A stretch of DNA of 64,000 bases from SAR116 cluster bacterium AG-426-I14 (GCA_003210055.1 QCNS01000010.1:1-64000), one strand, 5' to 3'; positions 1 to 8,161 are shown, counted from the stretch's first letter. Numbers and translations are program-made. The notes: generated by a model from the letters alone, not told the origin.

Positions 1-1
1 A

Positions 2-679
2 TCGTTGTTTTTAATTAGTTTTTTTAATGTGACTTTATGGCAAGTACTTATGTTATATGGAATTGGTATGCTTGGGGGAGGTAGGGCAGCTGTTTTAACT
101 TATACTATGCCAGTTTGGGCAACTATATTTGCCTCTTTTTTTGGTTATGAGAAAATAAATTTTTCAATATTTATTGCGCTATTACTTGGTGTATTTGGAA
201 TTTTATCTTTATCTATTGAGATAAATATATTTGATAATTTTTTAGGTTTTTTTATAACACTAGCTGCTGGTTTAAGTTGGGGAATTGGGACTATGTTTGT
301 TAAATATGGTGGCATAAAGTCTGATGGATTGATTGTCGCTGGATGGCAACAATTTATTGGAATTTTACCCATTATACCATTTGCTATTTATTTTGACTTA
401 AATAATTTTAGCCCTATAAACTCTAATCATATACTAGTAATTTTGTTTGGAATATTTTTATCGAGTGGTTACACCTATTGGGCTTATTTTACGGTTTTAC
501 AAAAATTTTCGGTTAATGTAACATCAATATCTGTTATGGCAGTTCCAGTTTTGGCAATTTTAATTGATTACTTTTTTGTAGAAGTTGAGTTATCAATGTT
601 TGATTTTCTTGCTTTGTTTCTAATAGTAACAAGTATTTTTGTTGCTGCTACAAAGCCATTTAATAAAAATTATGGTTAG
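2..679 (+). CDS. DMT/EamA-family transporter, 5'-truncated by the window edge
   Basis: This is an inner-membrane drug/metabolite transporter of the EamA fold; the substrate cannot be told from sequence. About 225 residues are visible, almost entirely hydrophobic, giving roughly seven or eight transmembrane segments. EamA proteins usually have about 290 residues and ten segments. The frame is open to the left edge, so the start and first segments lie outside the window; an in-frame TTG at base 5 is not a convincing start. The C-terminal half holds the usual second EamA repeat. The gene ends five bases before the Ldh2-type dehydrogenase and may be co-transcribed with it. The family call is secure. 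Confidence 0.8.
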   Translation, partial: SLFLISFFNVTLWQVLMLYGIGMLGGGRAAVLTYTMPVWATIFASFFGYEKINFSIFIALLLGVFGILSLSIEINIFDNFLGFFITLAAGLSWGIGTMFVKYGGIKSDGLIVAGWQQFIGILPIIPFAIYFDLNNFSPINSNHILVILFGIFLSSGYTYWAYFTVLQKFSVNVTSISVMAVPVLAILIDYFFVEVELSMFDFLALFLIVTSIFVAATKPFNKNYG

Positions 680-684
680 TCAAA

Positions 685-1716
685 ATGGTAAAAAAAGATA
701 AGCTTTTTGATTTTTGTACAAATGTTTTGCTTAAACTAAACATGGATGAAGAAAAAGCGCAAAAAACTTCAGAAATATTGATTGAGGGAGATTTGATGGG
801 ACACTCTACTCATGGAGTTCGACTTCTTCCAATGTACATATCAGATATTGAAAATGGCAAAATGAAAGTCAATGGTGAAATAGGAATTATAAATGATAAA
901 GGATCTTGTATTACGTGGAATGGAAATTTGCTACCAGGTATATGGCTAACCGACGAAGCTATAAAACAAGCTGCAAATAGATGTGAAAAGTATGGTGTAG
1001 TTACTGTTTTGATAGGAAATAGTCATCATAATGCTGCATTAGGTGCTTATATGCTTCCTTATGTTAAAAAAGGATTGATAACTATAATAAAAAGTTCTGT
1101 TCCTTCAAGCGCATCAGTTGCGCCATTTGGTGGAACTGAGCCTTTATTGACACCTGATCCAATGGCAATAGCTTTCCCCACCAACGAGAACCCTGTGATA
1201 ATAGATATAAGTGCATCGATAACGACTAATAATATGATAGGACAGAAAATTTCTAATAATGAGAAATTTGATTTTGATTGTCTACTTACATCAGATGGTA
1301 ATCCAACAAATGACCCTTTAGAAGTTAGAGAAAAAGGAGGTACGGTTTTACCAATAGGTGGGATGCAGTATGGTCATAAAGGTTTTGGGTTGGCATTAGG
1401 AATTGAGGCCTTATCTCAAGGTTTATCTGGCTTTGGTAGGATAAATGAGCCAAAAACTATGAATTTATCAACATTAGTTCAAGTAATTAATCCTGAATTT
1501 TTTTCTGGAATACAAAACTTTAAAGATCAAATGTCCTTTACAGTTAATAAAGCTAAAAAAAATAAACCTATTCCCGGAAAAAAAATATTTATTCCTGGCG
1601 AAAGGGCATTATTTAATAGAAAAAAATCTTTGGAAAATGGTATTTCTCTTTCAAATAGCACTTTAGAAAGTTTAAAAATAATTTCCAAAAATTATGGAGT
1701 AAAATTTTTTAGTTGA
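685..1716 (+). CDS. Ldh2-family malate/L-lactate-type dehydrogenase
   Basis: This is a cytoplasmic NAD(P)-dependent oxidoreductase of the malate/L-lactate dehydrogenase (Ldh2, YlbC-like) family, which reduces or oxidises 2-oxo/2-hydroxy acids or imines. The 343 residues match the usual family length. The N-terminal helical part has the typical GHSTHGVRLLP stretch, followed by the NSHHNAALGAY segment carrying the family's conserved histidine and by a PLLTPDPMAIAFPT stretch. Near the C-terminus is the GHKGFGLAL signature. It follows a DMT transporter after a five-base gap, suggesting uptake and oxidation of a small acid. Its 3' end overlaps the convergent MarR gene by 8 bases. The true substrate is unknown. 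Confidence 0.85.
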   Translation: MVKKDKLFDFCTNVLLKLNMDEEKAQKTSEILIEGDLMGHSTHGVRLLPMYISDIENGKMKVNGEIGIINDKGSCITWNGNLLPGIWLTDEAIKQAANRCEKYGVVTVLIGNSHHNAALGAYMLPYVKKGLITIIKSSVPSSASVAPFGGTEPLLTPDPMAIAFPTNENPVIIDISASITTNNMIGQKISNNEKFDFDCLLTSDGNPTNDPLEVREKGGTVLPIGGMQYGHKGFGLALGIEALSQGLSGFGRINEPKTMNLSTLVQVINPEFFSGIQNFKDQMSFTVNKAKKNKPIPGKKIFIPGERALFNRKKSLENGISLSNSTLESLKIISKNYGVKFFS

Positions 1717-2176
1717 TCTGTCTATTATTCATAGAAGAAATGTCTGACAAAGTTTCTAACAATTTTGTCAATTTTTCTTCACCGTATCTTTTTTGAATAT
1801 TGTTTAAAATAGCAACATATTCTGGTTTAATTTCTTCAAGACGTTTATGACCAACATTAGAAATACGTAAAATAATTTTTCTTTTATCATGATCGTTCGT
1901 TTTTTTTTCAATAAATTGATTTTTACACAAAGTATTAATTATTCTAGATAAACTGGGAGATAATATACATGCTTCGTGAGCTAATTCACCTGCATCGCAG
2001 GGTCCTTTTTCACCGAGCACTCTCAAAACTCTAAATTGTTGTTCTGTAAAATTATGCTTTGCTAACATAGGCCTGAAAGATTGCATAAGAGATTCTCTTG
2101 CTTTCAACAAAGCTATAGTGAGAGATTTCTTTGTTTTAAACAAAGTTATCAAACTGTCTTGTTTACTATCATCCAT
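1709..2176 (-). CDS. MarR-family regulator, HpaR/HpcR-like
   Basis: This 155-residue winged-helix regulator resembles HpaR, the repressor of homoprotocatechuate degradation. The wHTH core spans about residues 43-110, with a recognition helix around LSPSLSRIINTL (72-83) and a charged wing with DKRK at 97-100. Flanking helices form the dimer interface typical of MarR proteins. It is divergent from an HpaI-type aldolase gene, which is the classic position for a regulator of that gene. Inverted repeats lie in the 103-base gap between them. Autoregulation plus aldolase control is inferred. No aromatic ring-cleavage genes are seen nearby, so the effector may not be homoprotocatechuate. Confidence 0.85.
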   Translation of the reverse strand: MDDSKQDSLITLFKTKKSLTIALLKARESLMQSFRPMLAKHNFTEQQFRVLRVLGEKGPCDAGELAHEACILSPSLSRIINTLCKNQFIEKKTNDHDKRKIILRISNVGHKRLEEIKPEYVAILNNIQKRYGEEKLTKLLETLSDISSMNNRQIN

Positions 2177-2193
2177 AATACAAACTAAATTTT

Positions 2194-2205
2194 ATTAAAT
2201 TTAAT
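2194..2205. promoter_or_regulatory. AT-rich palindrome, candidate MarR operator
   Basis: A perfect 12-base palindrome (ATTAAATTTAAT) lies 18 bases from the start of the HpaR-like gene, in the divergent gap. MarR proteins usually bind short palindromes near their own start. In a genome this A+T-rich such a palindrome can occur by chance, so this is weak evidence. Confidence 0.3.
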
Positions 2206-2221
2206 TCATGTGCTCAAGTAA

Positions 2222-2267
2222 AAATTAAATCTTTGAAAACGACTCAATAAATCATAAGATTTAATTT
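2222..2267 (+). promoter_or_regulatory. 12-base inverted repeat before the aldolase ribosome-binding site
   Basis: Two perfect 12-base arms (AAATTAAATCTT at 2222-2233 and AAGATTTAATTT at 2256-2267) are separated by 22 bases. The right arm ends two bases before the GGAG ribosome-binding site of the aldolase at 2280. It could be a paired operator for the divergent MarR protein or an mRNA hairpin that sets access to the ribosome-binding site. The function is inferred; the repeat itself is directly visible. Confidence 0.45.
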
Positions 2268-2279
2268 ACGGAGACTATA

Positions 2280-3068
2280 ATGATTAAAATTGAAAATATT
2301 GCAAAAAATAAGTTAAAAAACAATGAATTATGTATTGGAGTTGGTTTAAGGCAATCAAGAACTGTTGATATTGGTAAGATTATGAAAACATGTGGATACG
2401 ATTGGTTGTTTATTGACATGGAGCATAACAGTATGGATGTTGATATTGTATCTCAAATTTCAGTGGCTGCACAAGATACAGGAATTACACCGATTGTAAG
2501 AGTTCCAGATTTCGCTCACCATCATGCAACCAGAGTTTTAGATTGTGGGGCACAAGGTATAGTTTTTCCTCATGTTGACGATGCAAAAACTGCAAAAAAT
2601 TTAGTTTCGAATTGTTTATACCCACCCGAAGGACATAGATCTATGACAGGAGTTCTTCCACAGTTAAATTTTGAAAAATATTCTATAGCGGATGTTTCTG
2701 AAAAAATTAATCAAGATATAATAATTGTAGTAATGTTAGAATCACCTCAAGCTATACAGAATGTTGATGAAATAGCATCTGTGAAGGGCATAGACGTTTT
2801 GTTAATTGGAACAAACGATTTATGTATGGAAATGGGAATTCCAGGTCAGTATGATCATGAAAAAGTAAAATCATCATATAAAAAAGTAATAGAAGCATGT
2901 ATCAATAATAATATTACTCCTGGTATGGGAGGAGTTTATACTGAGGATTTAATGAAAGAATATATTAAAATGGGAATGCAATTTATTTTGTCAGGTTCAG
3001 ACTTGGCTTTCATGATGTCAGGTGCTAAACAAAGAGCAGATTATTTAAAAAATTTAGACAGGTTTTAA
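2280..3068 (+). CDS. HpcH/HpaI-family class II aldolase
   Basis: This is a metal-dependent aldolase of the HpcH/HpaI family, which cleaves or forms 2-oxo-4-hydroxy acids to give pyruvate plus an aldehyde. The 262 residues form a TIM barrel. The FIDMEH motif places the catalytic-base histidine at residue 49, RVP supplies the substrate arginine at 74, and Glu154 and Asp180 fit the divalent-metal ligands. A clear GGAG precedes the ATG. It is divergent from an HpaR-like repressor and three bases before an Old Yellow Enzyme gene, suggesting one transcription unit. The natural substrate could be 4-hydroxy-2-oxo-heptanedioate or a sugar-acid derivative. Confidence 0.88.
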   Translation: MIKIENIAKNKLKNNELCIGVGLRQSRTVDIGKIMKTCGYDWLFIDMEHNSMDVDIVSQISVAAQDTGITPIVRVPDFAHHHATRVLDCGAQGIVFPHVDDAKTAKNLVSNCLYPPEGHRSMTGVLPQLNFEKYSIADVSEKINQDIIIVVMLESPQAIQNVDEIASVKGIDVLLIGTNDLCMEMGIPGQYDHEKVKSSYKKVIEACINNNITPGMGGVYTEDLMKEYIKMGMQFILSGSDLAFMMSGAKQRADYLKNLDRF

Positions 3069-3071
3069 AAA

Positions 3072-4208
3072 ATGAATCAATCAAAATTATTCTCAGAATT
3101 TAAATTAAAAAACACAACTTTTAGAAACAGAATAGTATTATCACCAATGTGTCAATACAAAGCCGTTAATGGGTATGTTGAAGATTGGCATTTTCAGCAT
3201 TACTCAAGATTTGCTTTTTCGGGTCTTGGAGGTGCATTTATTGAAGCTACGGGCATTTCACCAGAAGGAAGAATTACACATGGTTGTACTGGAATATGGG
3301 AAGATGGTCAAATTGAAGGGCTAAAAAAAATAACCGAAGTTTTTAAAAAATATCATTGTGTTAGTGGTATTCAATTAGCTCATGCAGGAAGAAAAGCTAG
3401 TTTTTTAAGGCCTTGGGATGGAGCTAAGCCAATAGAAACAAATAATGGATTTGAAAAAAAATGGCAAACAATTGGCCCCAGTGCAATTCCAGTCAATGAA
3501 AACTCTCCAACTCCGATAGAAATGACAAATGACGATATTGAAAAAGTTAAAAATGATTTTAAGAATGCAGCCAGAAGGTCTTTAGAAGCTGGTTTTGACA
3601 TATTAGAAATTCATGGTGCTCACGGATATTTACTGCATTCTTTTTTTTCCCCAATTTCTAATAAACGAGAGGATAAATATGGTGGAAATTTAGAAAACAG
3701 AATGAGGTTTGGTTTAGAGATTGTTAGAAATATAAGAGAAGTATGGTCCTCAGAAAAACCACTTTTTTTTAGAATTTCTTCAGTTGATGGTGCAGAAAAT
3801 GGTTCAAGTTTTGAAGAAAATATTGTTTATGCAAAAGAACTTAAAAAAGCTGGTGTCGATATTATTGATTGCTCTTCAGGTGGAATAGGAGGTTCTCCAG
3901 TTCTGATGAAATCCAAAATCATTCCTGGTTTTCAAGTGCCTTTTGCTGAGAGAATTAAAAAAGAAGCAAATATAGATACTATGGCTGTAGGGGCAATAAT
4001 TGATTTTAATCAGGCGGAAGATATTATTGTTAAAGATAGGGCAAATCTTGTTGCTATCGGACGCGAGTTATTGGCTGACACTCAATGGGTTTACAAAGCA
4101 GCTTCATTTTTTGATTTACCAAACGCTAAGGACTTTCTTCCAGAAAGTTATTCATTTTATCTTTCTAGAAGAGATGAATATCTTGATAGACAGGCTAAGC
4201 CATATTGA
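3072..4208 (+). CDS. NADH:flavin oxidoreductase, Old Yellow Enzyme family (YqjM-like)
   Basis: This FMN-dependent ene-reductase reduces activated C=C bonds using NAD(P)H. The 378-residue TIM barrel starts with SPMCQY, whose Cys27 matches the redox-tuning cysteine of YqjM-class enzymes. QLAHAGRKAS follows near residue 101. The HGAHGYLLHSFFSP block gives the substrate-binding pair His181/His184, followed by the typical N-x-R-x-D-x-Y-G-G segment. The C-terminal FMN phosphate site (VAIGRELLAD) is present. It starts three bases after the aldolase, so the two probably share a transcript. Its stop directly abuts the stop of the convergent NIPSNAP gene. The substrate is unknown. Confidence 0.9.
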   Translation: MNQSKLFSEFKLKNTTFRNRIVLSPMCQYKAVNGYVEDWHFQHYSRFAFSGLGGAFIEATGISPEGRITHGCTGIWEDGQIEGLKKITEVFKKYHCVSGIQLAHAGRKASFLRPWDGAKPIETNNGFEKKWQTIGPSAIPVNENSPTPIEMTNDDIEKVKNDFKNAARRSLEAGFDILEIHGAHGYLLHSFFSPISNKREDKYGGNLENRMRFGLEIVRNIREVWSSEKPLFFRISSVDGAENGSSFEENIVYAKELKKAGVDIIDCSSGGIGGSPVLMKSKIIPGFQVPFAERIKKEANIDTMAVGAIIDFNQAEDIIVKDRANLVAIGRELLADTQWVYKAASFFDLPNAKDFLPESYSFYLSRRDEYLDRQAKPY

Positions 4209-4544
4209 TTAAGTGTTATTAGGATTGATAAAATTGTAAAAATCTACTGGAATAACAAGTTTATTTTTTTGTGATTCTAAGGCTCCTAATTCTGCGCTAG
4301 CCTTTCTATAAGCTATCCAGTCAGGATCTGCTTGCATAGCAGCTCTTTTTTTCTCTCTATCTCCAGCATTTTCATAGACCCATATATGAGTATATTCATT
4401 TGGATCACCAGTTTCACAAATTGAAAATAATAAGGGTTGGCCAAGATTCCTAGATTGAGGATTTTTACCTTTTTGCTCATAAAGCTCTAGATGCTTGTTT
4501 ATAGTTCCAGGTTTACACCTATATGTTCTTATATCTAATAACAT
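4209..4544 (-). CDS. NIPSNAP-family protein
   Basis: This 111-residue protein belongs to the NIPSNAP family of small dimeric ferredoxin-like alpha/beta-barrel proteins. It opens with the family-like MLLDIRTYRCKPGTINKHLELYEQ and has the conserved aromatic and charged segment THIWVYENAGDREKKRAAMQADPDWIAY. Bacterial NIPSNAP proteins often accompany catabolic oxidoreductases, but the biochemical role is generally unknown. No ribosome-binding site stands out; GAGG lies just upstream of the ATG. The gene is convergent with the Old Yellow Enzyme and its stop codon directly abuts that gene's stop. Confidence 0.85.
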   Translation of the reverse strand: MLLDIRTYRCKPGTINKHLELYEQKGKNPQSRNLGQPLLFSICETGDPNEYTHIWVYENAGDREKKRAAMQADPDWIAYRKASAELGALESQKNKLVIPVDFYNFINPNNT

Positions 4545-4567
4545 TTTAACCTCGCTTTTTTATTTTA

Positions 4568-4891
4568 ATGTTATATATAAATATATATTTTGTCCCGTTG
4601 TTTTTTATGGAACCACAAGTTATTAATACAGTTAAAAAATTAACTATAGAATCATCTAAAACTACTAGGTACCTAGGTTATCCTAGAAAAGTGCCTTTGT
4701 GGAGACTAAAAATTTCTTTACCAAAAGTCTGTAAAATTTATAGATTTGAAGAAAATTCTGATATAAGTTTAGAAATTGAAAATGGCTTAGGTATTGCTTT
4801 TGTGCCAGCATTATCGTCAAAAGAAGCAATTTTAAGATTAAAAACTCTAATACATGATTTTAAGCTTATAGAAGACGTTGTTAGATCTTAA
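4568..4891 (+). pseudogene. Probable remnant of a LysR-type regulator (C-terminal part)
   Basis: This 107-residue frame does not look like a complete protein. Its second half reads like the end of a LysR substrate-binding domain: a PLWRL stretch, a hydrophobic-plus-charged run, then GLGIAFVPALSSKEAI, which matches the usual GlyLeuGlyIle-Ala-x-x-Pro near the end of LysR effector domains. The DNA-binding helix-turn-helix and the first effector subdomain are absent. The reading frame has no strong ribosome-binding site. I infer a decayed regulator that once controlled neighbouring genes. A small unrelated protein remains possible. Confidence 0.4.
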
Positions 4892-5064
4892 ATTATTATC
4901 ATAATATAAATCATTTGCCTAAAATGAATAAATACAATATTTTATATCTAACTAAATTTTTGATTAGTCATTTTTTAAATGTCTTTTTGTGACTTTGTTT
5001 TTCATTTTTTTGTTCAATATAAGTCTAAAAGTTTATGTTTTATAAATGCAACAGGGAGAAGAAG
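4892..5064 (+). promoter_or_regulatory. Long U-rich leader region before the cold-shock gene
   Basis: About 170 gene-free bases precede the cold-shock protein. They are strongly T-rich on the plus strand and contain short self-complementary stretches (for example CTAA and TTAG arms around 4951-4969). Cold-shock mRNAs commonly have long structured leaders that alter translation with temperature. I see no clear -35/-10 pair. The leader assignment rests on position and composition only. Confidence 0.3.
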
Positions 5065-5274
5065 ATGCCAAATGGAACTGTAAAATGGTTTAATAAAAGA
5101 AAAGGATTTGGTTTTATTGAACCAGAAACAGAAAATGAAAAAGATGTTTTTGTTCATATATCAGCCGTAAAAACAGCTGGAATGCATGACTTAAACGAAG
5201 GTGACAAATTAAGTTTTGAACTTGAAACCGGAGATAACGGAAAAGTTTCAGCTGTAAATCTTAAAAAAAGTTAA
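5065..5274 (+). CDS. cspA: Cold-shock protein (CspA family)
   Basis: This is a single-domain cold-shock protein that binds single-stranded RNA and DNA and melts mRNA structure in the cytoplasm. The 69 residues are the standard length. They include the N-terminal GTVKWFN, the RNP1 motif KGFGFI at 13-18 and the RNP2 motif VFVHI at 28-32. I place the start at 5065 rather than 5035, because AGGGAGAAG lies just upstream and the protein then begins MPNGTVKWFN like its relatives. The gene stands after a long gap and is followed nine bases later by a DUF1330 protein. The paralogue number in the genome is unknown. Confidence 0.93.
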   Translation: MPNGTVKWFNKRKGFGFIEPETENEKDVFVHISAVKTAGMHDLNEGDKLSFELETGDNGKVSAVNLKKS

Positions 5275-5283
5275 TGTTATTTT

Positions 5284-5586
5284 ATGAAAGCCTATTGGGT
5301 TGCAAGGTCAAAGATCATTGATCCAGAAAACTATAAAAAATACACTGATTTAGTTCCAGATATCATTCAAAAATATAGTGGGAAAATACTTGCAAGGGGA
5401 GGTGACTTCGAAATTCTTGAGGGTACTAAAGAATTTCATAGGTTTGTTATTATAGAATTTCCAACCATAAAACATGGAAAAAAATGTTGGGAATCAGAAG
5501 ACTATCAAAAAGCTTCATCTAATAGAAAAAATGGCTCGGGTAAAGTTGATTTAATTTTAGTAGAGGCGGGCGATAAAACTCATTAG
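5284..5586 (+). CDS. DUF1330-family protein
   Basis: This 100-residue protein belongs to the DUF1330 family, small dimeric alpha/beta ferredoxin-like proteins of unknown function. Visible family features are the opening AYWVARSKIIDPENYKKYTD, the central KILARGGDFEILEG and the FVIIEFPTIKHGKKCWES segment. It starts nine bases after the cold-shock gene and may be read through from it, though the two are not functionally linked elsewhere. In many genomes DUF1330 genes sit near catabolic or transport genes, as here. No catalytic residues can be assigned. Confidence 0.85.
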   Translation: MKAYWVARSKIIDPENYKKYTDLVPDIIQKYSGKILARGGDFEILEGTKEFHRFVIIEFPTIKHGKKCWESEDYQKASSNRKNGSGKVDLILVEAGDKTH

Positions 5587-5636
5587 AATTTATTTTGTTA
5601 GGGATAATATTTGATTAAGGATTAAGGGTTATTCGA

Positions 5637-6212
5637 ATGAAAACAAAAAATATTTCAAAAAATGATATGTTAAAAAGAATTTCTTTTTTTAAAAAATCTA
5701 TGCCATTACCTATTCAAATGGATCAAACAATACCACAGGAAGGAAAAGATATAGTTTATGCTAGGGAATTACTTTCTGTCATTGGTCTTGAAGAAAATTC
5801 TAAACATAATACCCCAATAAATAAAAATGCTCCAATAAAAGGTGCAGCCGGCATTACTATGACAATTGCAAAGTGTCCTCCCGGACAAGGGCCTGGGTTA
5901 CATAACCATCACCAGACATTTGAAACATTTACAGTTTTGACAGGCAAATTTTTAATTGAATGGAATGATAATGGAACGGAAAGTGTAGAAATTGAACAGT
6001 TTGATACTATTTCTATACCTCCAGGCGTTTGCAGATCTTTTAAAAATATTTCAAATAATGAAGGACTTCTTCAAGTTATAATTTCTGGTGGCGTTCATGA
6101 TATGAATGATATTGCATTTACTAATGCAGCTAAAGTTAAAATGGAAATGATACAAAAAAATCTTTCAAAAAAATTTGAGCAGGTAGGTTTCAAATTTAAT
6201 GCGGGTCAATAA
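5637..6212 (+). CDS. Cupin-domain protein
   Basis: This is a 191-residue single-cupin protein. The cupin core runs from about residue 60 to 150: GPGLHNHHQTFETFTVLTGKF carries the metal-binding His-x-His and Glu of motif 1, and a DTISIPPGVCRSFKNIS stretch is motif 2. Such folds serve dioxygenases, isomerases or small-molecule sensors, so the reaction cannot be named. The N-terminal 50 residues are not recognisable. It follows the DUF1330 gene after 50 bases and converges on the AEC transporter gene with only four bases between the stops. Confidence 0.8.
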   Translation: MKTKNISKNDMLKRISFFKKSMPLPIQMDQTIPQEGKDIVYARELLSVIGLEENSKHNTPINKNAPIKGAAGITMTIAKCPPGQGPGLHNHHQTFETFTVLTGKFLIEWNDNGTESVEIEQFDTISIPPGVCRSFKNISNNEGLLQVIISGGVHDMNDIAFTNAAKVKMEMIQKNLSKKFEQVGFKFNAGQ

Positions 6213-6216
6213 TTAA

Positions 6217-7128
6217 TCACAACGAGCTTGCTACTGGTATTGTAATAAGAGACAGAAAAGTTGTTATTAGAATAGCTCTTGAAATCATTTCTGGCCTTAC
6301 ACCATAGGTTGAAGAGTATGTTAATGCCATTAAACCGACAGGTGCTGCTGCTACCATTATCGTTGTTTTTGATAATTCAAAACTAATATCAAAAAGTAAT
6401 TTTATTACGAAAACTGCTATTAAGGGATGTACAAAAATTTTTAAAAAGGAAATTAAAAAAGAAATACCAAGCATATTTTCTTCAATTTTAGTTGATAAAA
6501 ATATACCGGTAGCAAATAACCCACATGGTATAGCACTATCAGAAACCATTGTAATAGTCCTTTGAAAAAAAATTGGCATTTCAAAATTTGTATTAACAAA
6601 AAACAAACCAATAATTAAACCAATTAAGGGTGGATTTTTAAATTGACGAAAAAGAATTAATTTTAAATTATTAGAAGTATTATTTAATGTATCTAGCAAA
6701 AAAATTGTAAAAACTAAAAATAAAATGTCTATACCAATTACTCCAATTATTGGAAGAACTAGATTTTCTTGATATTCAAATTTTGTAATTGGGTACACAA
6801 AAAACAAATGATTTGCAAATGCACTAGCCATACCAATAATAATTGATTCAATTATATCTTTGTTTAAAAAGAAATGAGCTATTAATATAGCTAGAGTAAA
6901 AATTATTATCTCAGATACTAAATATCCAAAAATAAGTAACCAAGGTAGATTTGAAACCTCAATTGAAGTTATGATATTTATGACAAGACAAGGTACACCT
7001 ATTTTGCCAACAAATTGTGTTAATGTTATTCCATTTTTATAATTAAAAAAATTTAATTTCGTTGAGACATAACCTAAAAGAACTATTGAAGCGACTGGAA
7101 ATATTGAATTTAATAAAAGTTCAATCAC
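6217..7128 (-). CDS. AEC-family transporter (auxin efflux carrier-like)
   Basis: This is an inner-membrane permease of the auxin efflux carrier (AEC) family, which in bacteria typically moves small carboxylates such as malate. The 303 residues form about ten transmembrane segments in two halves. The first half has the family-like FVGKIGVPCLVINIITS. The second has PPLIGLIIG and SAIPCGLFATGIFLS, and the protein ends with AAPVGLMALTYSSTYG. It starts nine bases after the stop of the DMT transporter gene on the same strand, so the two transporters probably share an mRNA. The substrate is unknown. Confidence 0.87.
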   Translation of the reverse strand: MIELLLNSIFPVASIVLLGYVSTKLNFFNYKNGITLTQFVGKIGVPCLVINIITSIEVSNLPWLLIFGYLVSEIIIFTLAILIAHFFLNKDIIESIIIGMASAFANHLFFVYPITKFEYQENLVLPIIGVIGIDILFLVFTIFLLDTLNNTSNNLKLILFRQFKNPPLIGLIIGLFFVNTNFEMPIFFQRTITMVSDSAIPCGLFATGIFLSTKIEENMLGISFLISFLKIFVHPLIAVFVIKLLFDISFELSKTTIMVAAAPVGLMALTYSSTYGVRPEMISRAILITTFLSLITIPVASSL

Positions 7129-7137
7129 AATTAAAAT

Positions 7138-8013
7138 TTATTTATTTTTTAATCTTGTTAGGATAACACCTGCAACAACAATTAATAAAGAACCTATGAA
7201 GGTGTTTTGAGTTGGAATTTCATCATATAGAAAATATCCCCACACTGCTGCTAAAATAAGAGTTAAGTTTACAAATGGTGCTGCAAAAGAGGCATTAATA
7301 TAAGTTAAAGACTTTATAAAACAAAAATGACCTGCAGTTACAAAGATACCCATACTTAACATTAAGAAGATGTCAAACTTATTAGTGGGAATTTCCCAAA
7401 AAAAATATGCAAGTGGTAATGACAAAAAAGTTCCAGAAATGGCAGTATAAATTAAAGTTGTTGATGGATTTTCTGTAATATTTAAATATTTTGTACTTAT
7501 GGTAAAGAAGGAAAAACATAAGGCGGCCATAAAAGGCAAAATTATGTAATAGTTAAAAATCCCCTTTGTGGGATTTGCTATTATTAGAGCACCCATAAGA
7601 CCCAAACCAATTAAAATAACTTGTCTTCCAGAAACTTTTTCTTTAAGAAAAAAAATTGCTAATAAAGTTGTTAAAACAGGTCCTATCATATAAACAGCAA
7701 TATGTTCTGCAAAAGGGAGTGATGCTAACCCTGCAAACATAAAGCAAGTAGTCATCATAAGCAAAGCTCCTCGACCTATTTGTAATTTTGGCATATTTGT
7801 TTTGGATAAATTAATAAAATTTCTGTTGAAAAGTATTATCAAAAATACTAATTGAGATACATATCTAACAAACACTATAAAAAAAGAGTCATACCTTTGG
7901 CCTAAATCTTTAGCGATTAATTCCATTATTGACCAAATTAAGTATGTTAATATTATTAATATGAAACCATAAGTTGTTTTAGATATTTTGAGATTTTCAA
8001 AAAAAGAAACCAT
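7138..8013 (-). CDS. DMT/EamA-family transporter
   Basis: This is a complete ten-segment inner-membrane transporter of the drug/metabolite superfamily with two EamA repeats (about residues 15-145 and 155-290). The 291 residues are the standard length. The first repeat has the pattern GLASLPFAEHIAVYMIGPVLTTLLAIFFLKEKVSGRQ, a region that in EamA proteins closes the first bundle with an acidic-lysine loop. The second ends with ILAAVWGYFLYDEIPTQNTFIGSLLIV. It is upstream of the AEC transporter with a short gap. Export of amino acids or metabolites is typical of the family; the substrate is not shown here. Confidence 0.87.
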   Translation of the reverse strand: MVSFFENLKISKTTYGFILIILTYLIWSIMELIAKDLGQRYDSFFIVFVRYVSQLVFLIILFNRNFINLSKTNMPKLQIGRGALLMMTTCFMFAGLASLPFAEHIAVYMIGPVLTTLLAIFFLKEKVSGRQVILIGLGLMGALIIANPTKGIFNYYIILPFMAALCFSFFTISTKYLNITENPSTTLIYTAISGTFLSLPLAYFFWEIPTNKFDIFLMLSMGIFVTAGHFCFIKSLTYINASFAAPFVNLTLILAAVWGYFLYDEIPTQNTFIGSLLIVVAGVILTRLKNK

Positions 8014-8049
8014 TTAGTTAACATATTAATTAAAGAATAAAAATACAAT

Positions 8050-8083
8050 AAAAAAAGACGGTAGATGGGGTGCTACCGTCTTT
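8050..8083 (-). terminator. Intrinsic terminator after DUF1127 and its RNA hairpin
   Basis: On the minus strand an 11-base perfect stem (AAAGACGGTAG pairing with CTACCGTCTTT, 8054-8064 and 8073-8083) closes an eight-base loop CACCCCAT and is followed by a run of seven T. This is the clearest rho-independent terminator in the window. It lies about 80 bases after the DUF1127 stop, so it ends that transcript and defines the 3' end of a likely small RNA. It may also block read-through toward the DMT transporter on the same strand. Confidence 0.85.
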
Positions 8084-8161
8084 AATAAAATCATTTATCT
8101 ATTCATGAGGAGGAGGAATGATATAAAAAAAATAGATAAATAATTTATTCTTTATAATTGT
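8050..8161 (-). ncRNA. Candidate 3'-UTR small RNA of CcsR/'cuckoo' type
   Basis: Downstream of the DUF1127 stop on the minus strand, 11-base perfect arms (8131-8141 and 8093-8103) form a hairpin. Its 27-base loop contains CCTCCTCCTC (8116 to 8107), a near copy of the anti-Shine-Dalgarno of 16S rRNA. A terminator hairpin follows ten bases later. In Rhodobacter sphaeroides the CcsR1-4 RNAs have CCUCCUCCC-type loop motifs and are processed from the 3' part of a transcript that begins with a DUF1127 gene. The same order of DUF1127, C-rich-loop hairpin and terminator is seen here in a single copy. Expression and processing are inferred. Confidence 0.6.

Noticed and set aside
4000-4212. Plus-strand frame inside the Old Yellow Enzyme gene
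   Set aside because: It is an alternate frame of a well conserved gene with no ribosome-binding site and no recognisable product.
8107-8129. Mini-ORF after GAGGAGGAGG on the plus strand (ATG ATA TAA)
   Set aside because: It would encode two residues; the purine run is better explained as the complement of the C-rich RNA loop on the minus strand.
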